Assembly: GCF_005116675.2 (NCBI RefSeq)
Contig: NZ_CP050699.1
Location: forward strand, 5,279,001 to 5,343,000
Length of the DNA: 64,000 nucleotides
Origin: Desulfosediminicola ganghwensis
GTDB lineage: Bacteria; Desulfobacterota; Desulfobulbia; Desulfobulbales; Desulfocapsaceae
Reading direction: 5' to 3'
The translations under genes and the position numbers were made by a program. Positions 62,306 to 64,000 of the stretch are shown here, piece by piece; within the stretch, counting starts at the first letter, position 1, and each line of letters starts with the position of its first letter. Below the pieces are notes generated by a model that did not search any database, was not told where the DNA came from, and saw only the letters and a list, made by a program, of their open reading frames with translations.

Positions 62306-63655
62306 CTATATCAGCAGCTCCCATAACGGCCCGACTTTACCTATTTTATGTAACATCGCGATGCGATCATAGAACTGATGGCATGGATAAATCCGATCCA
62401 TTCTAGTTGCGAATGAAGCCATGATTTTCGTCTCTATTTCCTGCCGTGTCACTTCCGGTGAGTAATAGAATACGGGCTTCAGCAGGGACTGATCCGCCGC
62501 TACCACCCCTTCGGCAATGGCCCGGTCACAAATCGCGGTACCCGGCAATATGCGAATACCGATGAAGGCAAAAACCACTGACTTATCCAGCTGTTCTATG
62601 TGCTTCAACCCCTCGTCTACAGTGGCACGTGTCTCGCCCGGGCCTCCGAACATGATGAAGTGCGCGCAGGGGATCTCTTCGGCAATCACATTCTCATGGA
62701 CTTTCAGAACATCACCGTAGCTGAACCCCTTGCCGAAGCCGGCCAGGGTTGTATCGGTTGCGCCATCGGTTCCCAGCTCAACTGCCGCAAGCCCCGCTCT
62801 TTTCAAAAGTCGTAAATCTTCACGGGAGATATTCTCAGGCCGGAAAAAAGCACACCAGGGAATTGAAATCTCACGGCGTATCAGAGTTTCGGCTATCTCA
62901 AGATACTTCCCTGCAGGGTCATTAAAGACACTGTCCGCAAAAAAGAGATACTTGGCACCATGATCTCTATTGAGCCTGACCATCTCCTCGACGACTTCTT
63001 CCGGGTCACGATACCGGATCTTCCGCCCCTCGATGGTAGGGTATGAACAATAGCTGCAGCTATAGGGACAACCACGCTTCGACTGCAAATTGAGCATGCC
63101 GCCATGATTGGTGTAATACTGAGCGGTGGCGATTCCAGGCTCGGCCCTGGTGGCAAAGCTCTCCAGGCGTGGGGCCTTCAGGATCTTCTCCTGGGGAGAG
63201 CGCCCGGCAGCAATCTCCGTAGCCAGCCAGACCATCACCTCTTCACCCTCGCCAACCACCCCGTAATCTGCTTCTAAAAGATCCATCAGTCGCTCCGGCA
63301 TGATGGAAAAGGCTGGTCCACCAAGAACGATCCTGGTGTTCAGGGTCTGCCGTATCAGGCCAACCAACTCAACCACGCCATCCAGATACTCATCGGGAGA
63401 AGCACTATCCACTGTATCCAGATTGCGAATCGAGACTCCGACCAGATCGAACTGCTGCTCCTGCAACAGTTCAACAAAGCCGGCCATCCCACCGTCGCCA
63501 AGCAGGTCAAAATGGCGGGCCGAATGGCCATGTCTGTTTAAAGCCGCCACCACATAGGCCGCGCCAAGTGGAAAAACAGGGTACGGTGTCACCACCTGAT
63601 TGGAAGAGACAATGAGACACCGGGCCTGGGCTTTCGAACTTAGTTCTTCAGCCAT
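62306..63655 (-). CDS. B12-binding-domain radical SAM protein
   Basis: The 449-residue enzyme has an N-terminal cobalamin-binding-like Rossmann domain (about 10-145; VVAALNRHGHSARHFDLLGD) and a radical SAM core with the 4Fe-4S motif CPYSCSYC near residue 196. The sequence around VTPYPVFPLGAAYV and VSIRNLDTVD resembles the group labelled lipid-biosynthesis B12-binding/radical SAM proteins. The canonical DxHxxG B12 motif was not found, so true cobalamin dependence is uncertain. A methyl transfer or rearrangement of the acyl chain is a reasonable guess. Overlaps the next upstream gene by 16 bp. Confidence 0.85.
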   Translation of the reverse strand: MAEELSSKAQARCLIVSSNQVVTPYPVFPLGAAYVVAALNRHGHSARHFDLLGDGGMAGFVELLQEQQFDLVGVSIRNLDTVDSASPDEYLDGVVELVGLIRQTLNTRIVLGGPAFSIMPERLMDLLEADYGVVGEGEEVMVWLATEIAAGRSPQEKILKAPRLESFATRAEPGIATAQYYTNHGGMLNLQSKRGCPYSCSYCSYPTIEGRKIRYRDPEEVVEEMVRLNRDHGAKYLFFADSVFNDPAGKYLEIAETLIRREISIPWCAFFRPENISREDLRLLKRAGLAAVELGTDGATDTTLAGFGKGFSYGDVLKVHENVIAEEIPCAHFIMFGGPGETRATVDEGLKHIEQLDKSVVFAFIGIRILPGTAICDRAIAEGVVAADQSLLKPVFYYSPEVTRQEIETKIMASFATRMDRIYPCHQFYDRIAMLHKIGKVGPLWELLI

Positions 63656-64000
63656 TTCCTATCTCCGGACAGCTTGGGTGACTGATAGGTTCCATCAGCC
63701 ATTTCCTTTCTCACAAGATCAGTGAAAAGTCGTGCCATCCTGAGGGATTGAGGAACATCGCGATAGAATTCCCGCCAAGCGTATGCATACATCTCCTGCA
63801 AGGTTTCCGGGCTCATATTCTTCGGCTGATAGACAACCTCGGCGGTGGTATAACGGCTCCAGTCCCGATGGAGAATACGCCCCTCTTTCTCATAGGTGGC
63901 GGTCACCGGTGTATGGGGAAACGGTGTGAGAATAGAAAATTCCGACATGTCCACATCGATCTCAATCAGAAAATCAACAAGACGCTTGATGTAATCGGCA
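63640..64000 (-). CDS. Second radical SAM protein, C-terminal part (cut by window edge)
   Basis: About 120 C-terminal residues are visible; the frame stays open to base 64000. ILTPFPHTPVTATYEKEGRI, DWSRYTT and VVYQPKNMSPETLQEMY are the pattern of the DUF4070-type tail found after the core of B12-binding radical SAM enzymes (hopanoid methylase-like). The 4Fe-4S motif would lie outside the window. It is coupled with the next gene by a 16-bp overlap. The operon continues past the edge. Confidence 0.8.
   Translation of the reverse strand, partial: ADYIKRLVDFLIEIDVDMSEFSILTPFPHTPVTATYEKEGRILHRDWSRYTTAEVVYQPKNMSPETLQEMYAYAWREFYRDVPQSLRMARLFTDLVRKEMADGTYQSPKLSGDRKWLKN

Noticed and set aside
1-64000. 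CRISPR arrays, prophage or complete insertion sequences
   Set aside because: No regularly spaced repeats, integrase, transposase or phage structural gene was seen anywhere in the window.

Overview
The window looks like a chromosomal segment from a Gram-negative anaerobe or micro-aerobe, most probably a sulfur-cycle Desulfobacterota (Desulfobulbales-like). This placement is inferred from gene content, not from a marker gene: a stand-alone rubredoxin, a cytochrome bd-like oxidase subunit with three c-type heme motifs, a membrane-anchored NifU-like scaffold, several outer-membrane and periplasmic proteins, and two sigma-54 activators. Base composition appears close to 50% G+C and fairly even. 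No rRNA, tRNA, CRISPR array, complete insertion sequence or prophage was seen.

Layout. 1-7.2 kb: the tail of an outer-membrane-like protein ending in a 149-bp MITE-like element, a HEAT-repeat/small membrane protein pair, a diguanylate cyclase, a UPF0149/pRiA4b fusion protein and a Pif1-like helicase. 7.2-14.7 kb: an M24 peptidase, a DJ-1/PfpI protein, rubredoxin, an AcoR-type sigma-54 activator divergent from a Nudix-methyltransferase fusion followed by a patatin, and a PaaI-like thioesterase. 14.9-18.7 kb: a MarR regulator and the proVWX glycine betaine importer, with a perfect 16-bp palindrome at the candidate proV promoter. 19.2-31 kb: an RND efflux pair, a putative molybdenum-cofactor carrier-like protein, a sirtuin, slyX, a nitroreductase, YitT and LysE family membrane proteins and a UvrD-like helicase. 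31-36.6 kb: the pyruvate dehydrogenase operon aceE-aceF-lpd. 36.8-39.7 kb: the two-gene bd-like oxidase. 39.9-44.4 kb: murB, the NifU-like protein and the phage-shock module pspF/pspABC with a recognisable sigma-54 promoter. 44.5-50.4 kb: a HAD phosphatase, a saccharopine dehydrogenase-like protein, a SlyD-type FKBP, a DACNV (diadenylate-cyclase-like) protein and a YpfJ-type metallopeptidase.

50.4-64 kb: one long minus-strand operon of at least 16 genes that runs off the right edge. It encodes a type II fatty-acid/polyketide system of the aryl-polyene kind: two ketosynthases, a short chain-length-factor-like protein, ketoreductase, two hot-dog dehydratases, thioesterase and ACP. It also encodes an LpxL-like acyltransferase, a GT2-DUF2062 fusion, a LolA-like carrier, an MMPL/RND exporter, a DUF3261 lipoprotein and two radical-SAM proteins. 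The likely product is a polyene or other unusual acyl chain, attached to a glycolipid-like carrier and moved to the outer membrane. The two radical-SAM genes and the absence, inside the window, of any aryl-starter gene make it the most interesting region.

Start codons were chosen from ribosome-binding sites and family length where these were visible. All functions come from motif and family recognition by reading; no database search was run.
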